A DNA stretch of 64,000 bases from positions 1 to 64,000 of the forward strand of contig JBKCGI010000088.1 in the NCBI GenBank assembly GCA_046303515.1, read 5' to 3'. A program made the position numbers and the translations under genes. Positions 36,891 through 45,615 of this stretch are shown here, in pieces. Position 1 is the stretch's first letter, and each line of letters opens with the position of its first letter. The notes beneath the pieces were generated by a model. The model was not told the origin of the DNA. It saw only the letters and a list, made by a program, of their open reading frames with translations, and did no database searches. Source of the DNA: M2408 sp046303515. GTDB lineage: Bacteria > Bacteroidota > Bacteroidia > Flavobacteriales_D > Crocinitomicaceae.

Positions 36891-38303
36891 ATGAAAGTAG
36901 AACAAATTTACACCGGATGTATCGCACACGCTGCTTATTATTTAGAAAATAACGGAGAAGCAGCAATTTTTGACCCATTAAGAGAAGTTGCACCTTATAT
37001 TCAGCGTGCAGACCTTGATGGAGCAAAAATCAAGTATGTTTTTGAAACGCATTTTCATGCAGATTTTGTTTCTGGCCATTTAGATTTGGCGAAAAAAACA
37101 GGAGCCACTATCGTTTATGGTCCAACAGCTAAACCTGGATTTGATGCCTTGGTTGCGACAGATGGTCAAGAATTTAAAATTGGAAATTATACGGTAAAGG
37201 TAATTCACACGCCAGGACACACCATGGAAAGTACTACCTATTTGCTAATTGATGAAAACGGTAATGAACATGGAATTATTTCAGGAGACACCTTGTTTAT
37301 TGGAGATGTTGGTCGTCCTGATTTGGCACAACATGTTATTGCAGATTTAACGGAAGAAAAATTGGCAAATCATTTATTTGATTCCTTGAGAAATAAAATC
37401 ATGCCGCTTTCAGATGACTTAATCGTATATCCAAATCATGGAGCAGGAAGTGCTTGTGGGAAAAAAATGAGCAAGGAAACTACCGATACCTTAGGAAATC
37501 AAAAGAAAACAAATTATGCTTTACGTGCTGATATGACTCGTGAAGAATTTGTGAAAGAATTACTCACAGGTTTGACAAATCCTCCAGGATATTTTCCGAA
37601 AAATGTACTGATGAACATTCAAGGCTACGAAAGTTTGGACACCGTTATGGAACGAGGAAAAAAAGCATTAGATCCCGAAGCATTTGAATTAGTTGCGAAT
37701 GAAACACATGCTTTGGTTTTAGATACGCGTGACCCCGAAGTTTTTTCTAACGGATTTATTCCAAATTCAATCAACATTGGTTTAGATGGAAGTTTTGCGA
37801 TGTGGGTGGGGGAATTGATTCTGGATATCAAACAAGAAATTTTATTAGTTACAGAAATAGGAAGAGAGGAGGAGGCAATCATTCGACTTTCACGAGTGGG
37901 TTACGACCATACCATCGGATTTTTGGAGGGAGGTTTTGATGCTTGGAAAAATGCGAATAAAGAAATTGACACTGTAAATCGAATTTCAGCTGAAGCATTT
38001 GAAAAATTGTATGACAGTAATCCAATAATTATTGATGTTAGAAAAAAAAGTGAGTTCGATTCAGAACATGTTTTAAATGCCATTAACGTTCCTCTTAATC
38101 AATTGAATGAAAAATTGAGCATGATACCAAAGGAAAAAGATTTCATTCTTCATTGTGCAGGGGGCTACAGAAGTATGATTGCAGCTTCAATGTTGAAATC
38201 AAGAGCCTACGATAATTTTGTTGATGTAGCAGGTGGTATGACAGAAATATTGAAAACAAAGGTTCCAAAAACAGAATATGTTTGTCCTTCAACTTTGTTG
38301 TAA
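36891..38303 (+). CDS. CstB-like persulfide dioxygenase-rhodanese fusion
   Basis: A 470-aa protein with three domains. The N-terminal metallo-beta-lactamase domain has THFHADFVSGH (H54, H56, D58, H63) and HTPGHTMES, as in persulfide dioxygenases. A first rhodanese domain (about 255-355) lacks the catalytic cysteine (VTEIGREEE at the loop). A second (about 365-465) keeps it in LHCAGGYRS. This MBL, pseudo-rhodanese, active rhodanese order is that of CstB, which oxidises persulfides and forms thiosulfate in sulfide detoxification. Substrate is inferred from family. A terminator follows. Confidence 0.85.
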   Translation: MKVEQIYTGCIAHAAYYLENNGEAAIFDPLREVAPYIQRADLDGAKIKYVFETHFHADFVSGHLDLAKKTGATIVYGPTAKPGFDALVATDGQEFKIGNYTVKVIHTPGHTMESTTYLLIDENGNEHGIISGDTLFIGDVGRPDLAQHVIADLTEEKLANHLFDSLRNKIMPLSDDLIVYPNHGAGSACGKKMSKETTDTLGNQKKTNYALRADMTREEFVKELLTGLTNPPGYFPKNVLMNIQGYESLDTVMERGKKALDPEAFELVANETHALVLDTRDPEVFSNGFIPNSINIGLDGSFAMWVGELILDIKQEILLVTEIGREEEAIIRLSRVGYDHTIGFLEGGFDAWKNANKEIDTVNRISAEAFEKLYDSNPIIIDVRKKSEFDSEHVLNAINVPLNQLNEKLSMIPKEKDFILHCAGGYRSMIAASMLKSRAYDNFVDVAGGMTEILKTKVPKTEYVCPSTLL

Positions 38304-38339
38304 GATTAATTAGTAAATTTAAATAATAGAATAATTGAG

Positions 38340-38366
38340 TCCCAGAATTTTCTGGGATTTTTATTT
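38340..38366 (+). terminator. Terminator after the CstB-like gene
   Basis: TCCCAGA (38340-38346) pairs with TCTGGGA (38351-38357) around a 4-nt loop, followed by a T-rich tract. The -7 box of the next gene starts right after it. Confidence 0.85.
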
Positions 38367-38374
38367 TACCTTTG
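38367..38374 (+). promoter_or_regulatory. -7 promoter box upstream of the ArsC-like gene
   Basis: TACCTTTG is an exact TAnnTTTG match 19 nt before the start codon, immediately behind the preceding terminator. Confidence 0.5.
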
Positions 38375-38393
38375 CTACTTATAATTATTTGTA

Positions 38394-38744
38394 ATGTCTG
38401 AAAAAATTACTATTTTCCATAATCCACGTTGTTCCAAAAGTCGCGAGAGTTTAGATTTATTATCTAATTCAAATTGTGAAATTGAAATTGTTGAATATTT
38501 AAAAGATGTTCCATCGGTGAAAGATTTAAAGGCAATCGTTAAAATTTTAGGTCTAAAACCGCAAGATTTAATTAGAAAAAGCGAAGAAGAGTTCAAAGTA
38601 CATTTTCAAGGCAAGACCCTAAGTGATGCAGAATGGATCAAAGCTATGGTGAAATATCCAAAATTGATTGAGCGACCAATTGTCATAAAAGGGAATAAAG
38701 CGGTAATCGGAAGACCTCCAAGTTTGGTTTTGGAATTAATTTAA
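38394..38744 (+). CDS. arsC: ArsC/Spx-family arsenate reductase-like protein
   Basis: A 116-aa thioredoxin-fold protein with the ArsC nucleophile in FHNPRCSKSRE (C13), the conserved LIRKSE..F segment and the late ERPIVIKG arginine motif. Length and motifs fit glutaredoxin-coupled arsenate reductases. No ars operon genes are adjacent, so the role may be general thiol redox; YffB-like members of this family are not arsenate-specific. It converges with the receptor gene, 3 nt apart. Confidence 0.85.
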   Translation: MSEKITIFHNPRCSKSRESLDLLSNSNCEIEIVEYLKDVPSVKDLKAIVKILGLKPQDLIRKSEEEFKVHFQGKTLSDAEWIKAMVKYPKLIERPIVIKGNKAVIGRPPSLVLELI

Positions 38745-38747
38745 AAT

Positions 38748-41087
38748 TTACAATTTATATTGTAGTTGTACCATAAAAGTTCGAGGTGCTTGAATATCTC
38801 CTGGTCGAGTTGCGTATTCCACATTGAGAATATTGTTTATCATAAATCCAGCTCTAAAATGGGCATTGATTTCATAACCTGATCTAAAATCAAAAACGGG
38901 AATTCCCTTATTGTTTAGTTGACGATATTGTTTCAATCCAGGTAAAATTTCAACTCCAGCACTTTTCGTTTCAAAAACAACGTCGATGTTTTTCATAAAA
39001 CTCGTGTATCGTAAGGAAAAACCTAAACTAAATTTTTTGTATTTTGCCTCAATATCAGCTTTTGCTAAATGTTTAAAGCGATATTTTAACATATTAGTAG
39101 TTGTGTCTGAAAAGGTTGCTCGATAAGCTGAATCTTGATTCAAACTTATTGGATTCATATAGGTGTAACCGATCAAAGAAGTAATTTCTACATTTTTAAT
39201 TTTGCCTTCTGAATTAAATGAAAATTCCAGACCGGAAATCCTTGCTTCTTCAGCGTTTTGAGCCTTAAAACCAAACCATTTTGCTATATAACCTGGATCA
39301 TTTGGATTGATACTTGGCGTTACTCCTTCAGGAATATAAAAACCAAATGCAAATTCCATCATGTTTGAATATTGATTGACAAAACCAGCAACATCAATTA
39401 ATCCTTTCCATTTTCCAATTTTAACTCCTTGTTTGATGCCAATTTCCGCAGCCCAACCTTCTTCACGTTGTAAATTTGGATTTGGGAAAATATTTAAGCT
39501 CCCTACCGAAGTTTGCGTAAAGCGCTCAGCAACTGATGGGTAACGAACTCCTTGTCCAAAAGAAGCTCTAATGTGTGTGAATTTTAATAACTGATATGAA
39601 CTTGCAATTCGTACGATTGGATAAAATGGAATTTTGCTAGAATCTTTACCATAATAAAAGTCAGAATCACCACTTTTTCCATCTTGACTAAAATATTCGC
39701 CTCTTAAACCAGCAGTGAAATATAATTTTTTCCATTTCTTTTCAAATTGGCCGTAAATTGCATAGTTGTTTGAAAAATGATTGCCATATAAAGCAGAATT
39801 AATTTGGTTTTTAGTGAATGATGCTCCAGCAGTTAATACATTTAAATTCCCCCATTTGCGCTGAAATTGATAATCCCCATAATAAACTTCCGAACTTGAA
39901 CTCTGACTTAAATTAGTGTAATTCAGGTTATCAATAAAATAATATCTAGTTTTGAGGGCATGCGTATTTTTTTTGGAATCGGTGTATTTTAAGTAAGGAT
40001 CAACTGAAAAACGAATTCCCTTGTTATAGGTTAAACTTGAAGCCAAATTACTTGTGTCTGCTCCTCCGCTCGGTGTATATCCGAGAGAATCACTTTGCCA
40101 AATGATGAAATTTCCTGTCTTTTGAATTTGAAAATTGTACCCTATTCCAGCCTTAAGATTCTTGATTTTATCAAATTTTAAAAATATTGTCCCACTTGTA
40201 CGAATACGCTGTTCGGTTTCTCCTTGACGATAACCTTTGTCCGTTAATCCAGCGAGAGAGAAATTATAGCCAATTTTTTTATGCATTTTACTGGCATAAA
40301 AATCAACTAATTGCATGGTAGGATTTGAATTCCACCATTTCAAACTTTCTCTTTTAGGATCACCATAAACCGCATTTTGTAATTTGAATCTAATTTCAGC
40401 TTTTTCTTTGGGTTCTTTTTCAATGAGCGAAATAATTCCATTTAAGGCACCACTTCCATATAAAACAGAAGATGCACCTTTTAAAACCTCAATTCGCTGC
40501 GTGCTTTCTAAAGGAATTGTATTCCATTTAGCATCACCAGCATCAGCTGAAAGCATTGGAACGCCATTCCAAAGCAATAAAACACGACTTCCAGCACCGT
40601 AAGCAAAACCACTTCCTCCACGTATACTAACTTGTCCGTCCATCGCATATACTCCTGGACTTTGGTCCAAGGCTTGCTCGATATCCGTGATTCCTTTGTT
40701 GTTAATCATTTCAGGTTTTAAAACTTCCAAAGAAATAGGAATTTCTTCTACGCGCTGTCCACGACGAGAAGAACTAATTACAATAGTTTCAGTTTCCATG
40801 ATAATCGGTTTCAAAGATACAATTAGGAGCTCATTCGGAAGGCTTCCAACAACGATTGTATCATTGACGAAGCCGTCAAAATGAACAAGTAGAGTAAGGG
40901 GAAAGGATTTATATGAAATTGAAAATTTTCCAGTGCTGTCATTTACAACTTTATTTCCTTCTGATGAAAATACTTTTGCACCAACAAGAATTTCAGAATT
41001 TGAATCATCATATACTATTCCTTTTATTTCTTGAGAAAAAAGAAAAGTAGGAAAAGTTAACAAAAGTAAAAGTAAACGCATTTGCAT
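38748..41087 (-). CDS. TonB-dependent outer-membrane receptor
   Basis: A 779-aa receptor starting at ATG 41087 with a leucine-rich signal peptide. A carboxypeptidase-regulatory-like domain (about 20-100) precedes the plug domain (EQALDQSPGVYAMDGQVSIRGG, IEVLKGASSVLYGSGALNGIISL) and a 22-strand barrel ending with a beta signal (FMVQLQYKL). It is predicted to import a ligand with TonB/ExbBD energy. No SusD or siderophore gene is adjacent, so the ligand is unknown. Some CarboxypepD_reg-like TBDTs import metals or peptides. Confidence 0.9.
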   Translation of the reverse strand: MQMRLLLLLLTFPTFLFSQEIKGIVYDDSNSEILVGAKVFSSEGNKVVNDSTGKFSISYKSFPLTLLVHFDGFVNDTIVVGSLPNELLIVSLKPIIMETETIVISSSRRGQRVEEIPISLEVLKPEMINNKGITDIEQALDQSPGVYAMDGQVSIRGGSGFAYGAGSRVLLLWNGVPMLSADAGDAKWNTIPLESTQRIEVLKGASSVLYGSGALNGIISLIEKEPKEKAEIRFKLQNAVYGDPKRESLKWWNSNPTMQLVDFYASKMHKKIGYNFSLAGLTDKGYRQGETEQRIRTSGTIFLKFDKIKNLKAGIGYNFQIQKTGNFIIWQSDSLGYTPSGGADTSNLASSLTYNKGIRFSVDPYLKYTDSKKNTHALKTRYYFIDNLNYTNLSQSSSSEVYYGDYQFQRKWGNLNVLTAGASFTKNQINSALYGNHFSNNYAIYGQFEKKWKKLYFTAGLRGEYFSQDGKSGDSDFYYGKDSSKIPFYPIVRIASSYQLLKFTHIRASFGQGVRYPSVAERFTQTSVGSLNIFPNPNLQREEGWAAEIGIKQGVKIGKWKGLIDVAGFVNQYSNMMEFAFGFYIPEGVTPSINPNDPGYIAKWFGFKAQNAEEARISGLEFSFNSEGKIKNVEITSLIGYTYMNPISLNQDSAYRATFSDTTTNMLKYRFKHLAKADIEAKYKKFSLGFSLRYTSFMKNIDVVFETKSAGVEILPGLKQYRQLNNKGIPVFDFRSGYEINAHFRAGFMINNILNVEYATRPGDIQAPRTFMVQLQYKL

Positions 41088-41185
41088 ATTAAATTTGGTT
41101 TCGAAAATAAAGAAAATATTGTGTAAAAAACAATTTATCAATTTTATTTTTAAATTTACCCAGTTTAATTTTAAAAAAAAATATC

Positions 41186-41905
41186 ATGCAGAAATTTATA
41201 CTTTTAATCATTTTTAGTTCAATTTTTTCATTTGTAACACTTGCTCAATGTACGCCTGGTGCAAATTACGCAGATTCACTTTTTGGTGCTTGGCCAGATA
41301 CTACAACCAATTTTCCGGCAGGACAAGAAAATGTATCTTATGTTACAGATTTAAATTTTAAAGTTCCAAGTGATGCTGGTGATATTGATCCTGCTTTTAT
41401 GGGAAATCAAATTATAGATTTTACTGTTGATAGCGTTGTTGGTTTGCCTGCTGGTTTAGATCATGCCTGTAATATTGCTTCATGCAATTATACAGGTGGT
41501 TCAAATGGTTGTGCTCAAATTTTGGGAATTCCTACTTCAACTGGAATGCACGATATTACGATTCATATAACGGCAAATTTATCAGTGTTTGGTTTTCCAG
41601 TTCCAGTTCCTTATTCTTTTAGCGGTTATCATATTTTTATTGAGCCTCAAGGAACTGCAAACATTTTAGAAACAAAATTCGACAATGTTTCTGTTTATCC
41701 AAACCCTGCGAAGGACATAATCTATTTGAAAGAATTAAATCAGAAAATGGAAGCAATTGAAATCCAAGATGCTTCAGGGAAAAGTATTATCTTAAAAAAT
41801 TCTGATTTAAATGAATTGAACATTTCTAGCTTGGAAAACGGCATTTACTTTATTAAAATTTATTTTAGTGATAAACAAGAAGCTGTTCGCTTTGTTAAGT
41901 TCTAA
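41186..41905 (+). CDS. Small secreted protein with type A T9SS sorting domain
   Basis: A 239-aa protein. Signal peptide about 1-20. The middle (about 21-155) is a Cys-containing beta domain with no family that I recognise. The C-terminal 80 residues form a Por secretion tail (FDNVSVYPNPAKDIIYLKEL, GIYFIKIYFSDKQEAVRFVKF), so it should be exported by T9SS. It shares its orientation with the following histidine kinase, 17 nt downstream. Confidence 0.85.
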   Translation: MQKFILLIIFSSIFSFVTLAQCTPGANYADSLFGAWPDTTTNFPAGQENVSYVTDLNFKVPSDAGDIDPAFMGNQIIDFTVDSVVGLPAGLDHACNIASCNYTGGSNGCAQILGIPTSTGMHDITIHITANLSVFGFPVPVPYSFSGYHIFIEPQGTANILETKFDNVSVYPNPAKDIIYLKELNQKMEAIEIQDASGKSIILKNSDLNELNISSLENGIYFIKIYFSDKQEAVRFVKF

Positions 41906-41922
41906 AGTTTAAGTAGTTTCAT

Positions 41923-42819
41923 TTGAAAAAGCAATCTACATTTTTATTTTATCTTTTAGGAGCCTATGTAGTGTTGCAATTTTCATGGTGGGCTTATCAT
42001 ATTATTCAATTAACGCAAGAAGTTGGATACGAACAAGCTGCCGTAAACAAAAGAATTGGGATGATAATTGGGGAAGGATTAGTTTTCTTCCTCATTTTAA
42101 TTTTTGGGATTTGGAGAATAATTCGTTCCATCAAAAAAGAGCACGAATTGGCAAAACATCAGCATAATTTTATGTTGTCCGTTACACATGAACTAAAAAC
42201 GCCTTTAGCCTCCACAAAGCTTTATTTGCAAACGCTTCTAAAGCGGAATTTTGAAGCAGAAAAGCGTGACGAATTGCTCCAAAAAGCACTTTTAGAAAAT
42301 AAGCGATTGGAAGAAATTGTTGATGCGATTTTAATATCTGCCAGAATTGAGAACCGTACATTTGAAATTCACAAAGAGAAAATTGAATTAGTGAAGGAAA
42401 TTGAAGAAATCATCTCTCATTTTCATTTAAAATACAATTCTTCCTTTATCTTTTTAACAGCTAAAAAAAATATTGAAATATTCAGTGATTTATTTATGAT
42501 TCGAACTATAATCATGAATTTACTAGAAAACGCTGTAAAATATGCTGGAATTCAGGAGCAAATTGAAATTAATTTACATTCAAACGCGCAAGGAATTGTT
42601 ATTCAAGTAAAAGATTTGGGACCAGGAATACCAAAGGAACAACAAGAAATCATTTTTCAAAAATTTGTGCGCTTGGAAAACGAAGAAACACGTTCAAAAA
42701 AAGGAACTGGTTTAGGATTATTTATCGTGAAAGAATTTACGTCCTTATGCGGTGGAACAATTAGCTATAGCAATAATTCGCCTAAAGGATCTGTTTTTGA
42801 ATTAAAATTTCAGGCATAA
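41923..42819 (+). CDS. Orphan membrane sensor histidine kinase
   Basis: A 298-aa HisKA-type kinase beginning at a TTG codon; later starts would lose the first membrane helix. Two transmembrane helices (about 7-29 and 47-67) enclose a short periplasmic loop. The phosphoacceptor is H89 in SVTHELKTPLAS; N box LLENAVKYAG, G1 DLGPGIP and G2 GTGLGLFIVKE follow. No response regulator is adjacent: the neighbours are a secreted T9SS substrate and a convergent exported protein. The small input loop suggests membrane or partner sensing. Confidence 0.9.
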   Translation: MKKQSTFLFYLLGAYVVLQFSWWAYHIIQLTQEVGYEQAAVNKRIGMIIGEGLVFFLILIFGIWRIIRSIKKEHELAKHQHNFMLSVTHELKTPLASTKLYLQTLLKRNFEAEKRDELLQKALLENKRLEEIVDAILISARIENRTFEIHKEKIELVKEIEEIISHFHLKYNSSFIFLTAKKNIEIFSDLFMIRTIIMNLLENAVKYAGIQEQIEINLHSNAQGIVIQVKDLGPGIPKEQQEIIFQKFVRLENEETRSKKGTGLGLFIVKEFTSLCGGTISYSNNSPKGSVFELKFQA

Positions 42820-42846
42820 AAAAAACCCTCAAGTAATTGAGGGTTA
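42817..42846. terminator. Bidirectional terminator between histidine kinase and convergent gene
   Basis: A nine-base stem AACCCTCAA / TTGAGGGTT with a 4-nt loop. Nine A residues on the left give a strong T run for the minus-strand transcript; the plus-strand tail is weaker (ATATAATT). Confidence 0.8.
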
Positions 42847-42865
42847 TATAATTAATATCCACTAA

Positions 42866-43831
42866 TTAAAATGCCTTTCTATCTTGTAAATTTTTTAGAG
42901 CGTCTTTCAATTGTTCTTGCGTGTAATGTATACGTTTATCTAAACCCTCTGAGATCAAAATCAATTCATTTGCTTTAGAATAATCTCTCACTGCAAAATT
43001 GATACATGAAAGCATGTAATTACATACACCCCCAATTTCAGAATTTACTCTGACTTTTTTCTCTTCAGCATTTAATTCCTTTAAAGCTTCTTCATAAATT
43101 CCTATTGCTTTTTTGATTCCTTCATCTTCTAAAGTGTAATTTTTTGCTTCCAACCATTTTGTAACCAAATCTGCTGCCTCATTTAAGTCAGTGTAGTCAA
43201 ACTTTCTAGATTTTACTTTGATAGGATTTAGTAATGCTTTATGTATTCCGAATAAATATTCAGATTCTATTCTCATAAAAGCCAATGCCGTTGCATTTTT
43301 TACTGCATTTCTATACTCGTTTTGATAGGTTTGAGAATAATTTGCATCCGCTGACTCTTTACTGTCATTACTTGCTTTTACATTAAAATTTAACGGATGT
43401 GTCTCAGATTTAATGAAAACACCTGACTTGCTGTAAATTTCAATAGAAACAGTAAATCGATGAGATGAAGAATAATGATATTTGGTATATGAAACAGGTT
43501 TTCCATTTACATTTTTTTGTTCTTGACTTGTTGAATATTGTTTTGGTGTTATAACATTTGATCGATTACTAATCTTTAAATATAGGTCAGATAATGCTGC
43601 TTCAGCAACTAAAGAATATTTTTCAGGATTAATATATCCCTCCACATAAGCTTTGGAAGACAAATCTTCAGCATTAAAACATTCTATATAAATAGCTTTT
43701 GCATCAACGTAATCTTTAGTTTTTGGTGGTACGGTGAAATCAATTTCAAAATTTTTTGTTGGGTCTAAGTTTTGAGAATTCCCAACAAATGAAAGAATCA
43801 ACGTTGAGCAAAATAATAATTTTTTCAGCAT
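42866..43831 (-). CDS. Exported protein of unknown function
   Basis: A 321-aa protein with a signal peptide (MLKKLLFCSTLILSFVGNSQ) and no lipobox, T9SS tail or membrane helix afterwards, so it is probably periplasmic. The first half is rich in beta structure (YIECFNAEDLSSKAYVEGYI, HRFTVSIEIYSKSGV). The second half is helical and TPR-like (EAADLVTKWLEAKNY ... IYEEALKELNAEEKKVR). I do not recognise the family. It ends at the shared terminator. Confidence 0.7.
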   Translation of the reverse strand: MLKKLLFCSTLILSFVGNSQNLDPTKNFEIDFTVPPKTKDYVDAKAIYIECFNAEDLSSKAYVEGYINPEKYSLVAEAALSDLYLKISNRSNVITPKQYSTSQEQKNVNGKPVSYTKYHYSSSHRFTVSIEIYSKSGVFIKSETHPLNFNVKASNDSKESADANYSQTYQNEYRNAVKNATALAFMRIESEYLFGIHKALLNPIKVKSRKFDYTDLNEAADLVTKWLEAKNYTLEDEGIKKAIGIYEEALKELNAEEKKVRVNSEIGGVCNYMLSCINFAVRDYSKANELILISEGLDKRIHYTQEQLKDALKNLQDRKAF

Positions 43832-43882
43832 GGTTTTATATTTTATATTTGGTTATTTTCAAACAAATCTATAAATTATTTT

Positions 43883-43890
43883 TAGTTTTG
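43883..43890 (+). promoter_or_regulatory. -7 promoter box of the aminotransferase gene
   Basis: TAGTTTTG is an exact TAnnTTTG match 28 nt before the ATG. No TTG at consensus -33 spacing. Confidence 0.5.
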
Positions 43891-43918
43891 CAATAAATTT
43901 AACTACAAGTTAACACGC

Positions 43919-45112
43919 ATGATACAATTATCGAAACGTTTAGAAGCAATGGAAGAGTCTGCAACCCTTGCAATGGCTCGAATTTCAAGAGAATTAAAAG
44001 CACAAGGGAAAGACATTATTTCACTAAGTTTAGGTGAACCTGATTTTCATACACCAGATTTTATCAAAAAAGCTGCTGTTGAAGCAATGGAGCAAAATTA
44101 CACCACATATACTCCAGTTTCTGGATACGATGATTTGCGTGAAGCAATTTCCATGAAATTTAAACGAGATAACAATTTGATTTACAGTAAAGAACAAATT
44201 GTTGTATCTACTGGTGCTAAACAATCGATAGCAAATGTTGTCTTGAGTTGTGTTGATCCAGGTGAAGAAGTTATAATTCCTGCTCCGTACTGGGTTTCTT
44301 ACGTAGAAATTGTGAAATTTGCAGAAGGTGTCCCAGTGGTAATTCAAGCAACGATTGATTCTGATTTTAAAATCACTGCCGAGCAATTAGAAAAAGCCAT
44401 CACGCCAAAAACAAAAATGATGATTTTTTCTACACCTTGTAACCCAACTGGTTCTGTGTATACAAAAGAAGAGTTGAAAGCTTTGGCAGATGTAATAGCG
44501 AAATACCCAAATATAGTTGTGATTGCAGATGAAATTTATGAGCACATCAATTTCGCTGGTCATTATGCAAGTTTGGCAACTTTTGAAAATATTTACAACC
44601 AAGTTGTTACGGTGAACGGAGTTTCAAAAGCTTGGGCAATGACAGGTTGGAGATTAGGTTTTATTGGCGCTCCGAAAAATATTGCTGATGCTTGTAACAA
44701 AATTCAAGGTCAGTTTACCTCTGGAGCAAGTTCGATAACACAGCGTGCTGCTATTGCTGCGATGAATGCCGATCCAAGCGTTTTAAACGACATGATTGCT
44801 GCATTTAAAAACAGACGTGATTTGGTCTTAAGTATTTTGAATACCATGCCAGGTGTGAAAACTAACGTTCCTCAAGGTGCATTTTATGTTTTTCCTGATG
44901 TTTCATCTTTCTTTGGAAAATCTTACAACGGAACAACAATTAAAAATGCTGATGATTTATGTGTGTTTTTGTTAAGCGAAGCTTTGGTGGCTTTGGTAAC
45001 TGGAGATGCTTTTGGTGATCCAAATTGTATTCGAATTTCTTATGCAGCTTCGGAAGAAACTTTAACAAAAGCAATGAATCGTGTGAAAGAGGCCTTGGCG
45101 AAACTAAAATAG
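43919..45112 (+). CDS. Class I aminotransferase (aspartate aminotransferase type)
   Basis: A 397-aa PLP fold-type I enzyme. ISLSLGEPDFHTP starts the substrate loop, STGAKQSI binds the PLP phosphate, STPCNPTGSVYT and IADEIYEHI follow, and K237 lies in NGVSKAWAMTGWRLGF. These are signatures of the Igamma aspartate/prephenate aminotransferases found across Bacteroidota. The probable role is aspartate-glutamate transamination; other amino acids cannot be ruled out. The downstream spacer holds repeats that flank the next gene. Confidence 0.9.
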   Translation: MIQLSKRLEAMEESATLAMARISRELKAQGKDIISLSLGEPDFHTPDFIKKAAVEAMEQNYTTYTPVSGYDDLREAISMKFKRDNNLIYSKEQIVVSTGAKQSIANVVLSCVDPGEEVIIPAPYWVSYVEIVKFAEGVPVVIQATIDSDFKITAEQLEKAITPKTKMMIFSTPCNPTGSVYTKEELKALADVIAKYPNIVVIADEIYEHINFAGHYASLATFENIYNQVVTVNGVSKAWAMTGWRLGFIGAPKNIADACNKIQGQFTSGASSITQRAAIAAMNADPSVLNDMIAAFKNRRDLVLSILNTMPGVKTNVPQGAFYVFPDVSSFFGKSYNGTTIKNADDLCVFLLSEALVALVTGDAFGDPNCIRISYAASEETLTKAMNRVKEALAKLK

Positions 45113-45150
45113 TTATGAGATTTGAGTAATGAATTATGAGTTTAATTTTG
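45113..45150 (+). repeat. Left AT-rich repeat flanking the four-helix-bundle gene
   Basis: Contains AGTTATGAG and TTATGAGTTT. The inverse motifs AACTCATAACT and TAATAACTC occur at 45581-45611 on the other side of the gene. The two blocks together bracket the IVS-type gene. Confidence 0.5.
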
Positions 45151-45200
45151 ATTACAGGAATTTTGTAATTAACTTTAATCAACAATTAAATCAAAAATTC

Positions 45201-45554
45201 ATGAAAGAAAGTGTTTTAAAAACCAAAAGTTTTAGTTTTGCAGTTGAAACAATAAATTTGTACAAAAAATTAAATGAAGAAAAAGAATATGTAATAAGTA
45301 AGCAATTACTTCGATCTGGAACGTCAATTGGAGCAAATATCAGAGAAGCAAATAATGCCCAAAGTTTAGCTGATTTTATACATAAATTGTATATTTCCCA
45401 AAAAGAATGTGATGAATCAATGTATTGGTTAGAATTATTAATAGAAACAAATTACATTAGCGAAACTGAATTTAATAATATATATTCGAAGTCAAATGAA
45501 TTGTTAAAAATGTTAAAAAGCAGTATATTAACAACAAAATCAAAACTTAAGTAG
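45201..45554 (+). CDS. Four-helix-bundle protein (23S rRNA intervening-sequence type)
   Basis: A 117-aa helical protein starting at ATG 45201. The series LKTKSFSFAVETINLYKKL, SKQLLRSGTSIGANIREANNA, FIHKLYISQKECDESMYWLELL and a last helix is characteristic of the IVP/TIGR02436 four-helix-bundle family, named for ORFs inside rRNA intervening sequences. In Bacteroidota it is found as a free-standing gene in many loci; the function is unknown. A longer frame to 45129 adds 24 residues lying inside a repeat. Short inverted repeats on both sides suggest insertion between the aminotransferase and heptose-kinase genes. Confidence 0.85.
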   Translation: MKESVLKTKSFSFAVETINLYKKLNEEKEYVISKQLLRSGTSIGANIREANNAQSLADFIHKLYISQKECDESMYWLELLIETNYISETEFNNIYSKSNELLKMLKSSILTTKSKLK

Positions 45555-45574
45555 TTATTTTTGTCGAGAGATGA

Positions 45575-45615
45575 AACAACTAATAACTCAAAACTAATAA
45601 CTCATAACTCAAAAA
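45575..45615 (+). repeat. Right AT-rich repeat abutting the heptose-kinase start
   Basis: Direct repeats of CTAATAACTC(A) and ATAACTCA run to the base before the GTG start of the next gene. They are inverse to motifs at 45113-45150. Confidence 0.55.

Noticed and set aside
42866..43831. Lipoprotein assignment for the unknown exported protein
   Set aside because: The Cys at residue 8 is inside the hydrophobic leader (KLLFCSTLI) and not at a lipobox position.
45201..45554. An rRNA intervening sequence or rRNA fragment around the four-helix-bundle gene
   Set aside because: Flanking genes are protein-coding and no rRNA sequence was recognised. The family also occurs as stand-alone genes.
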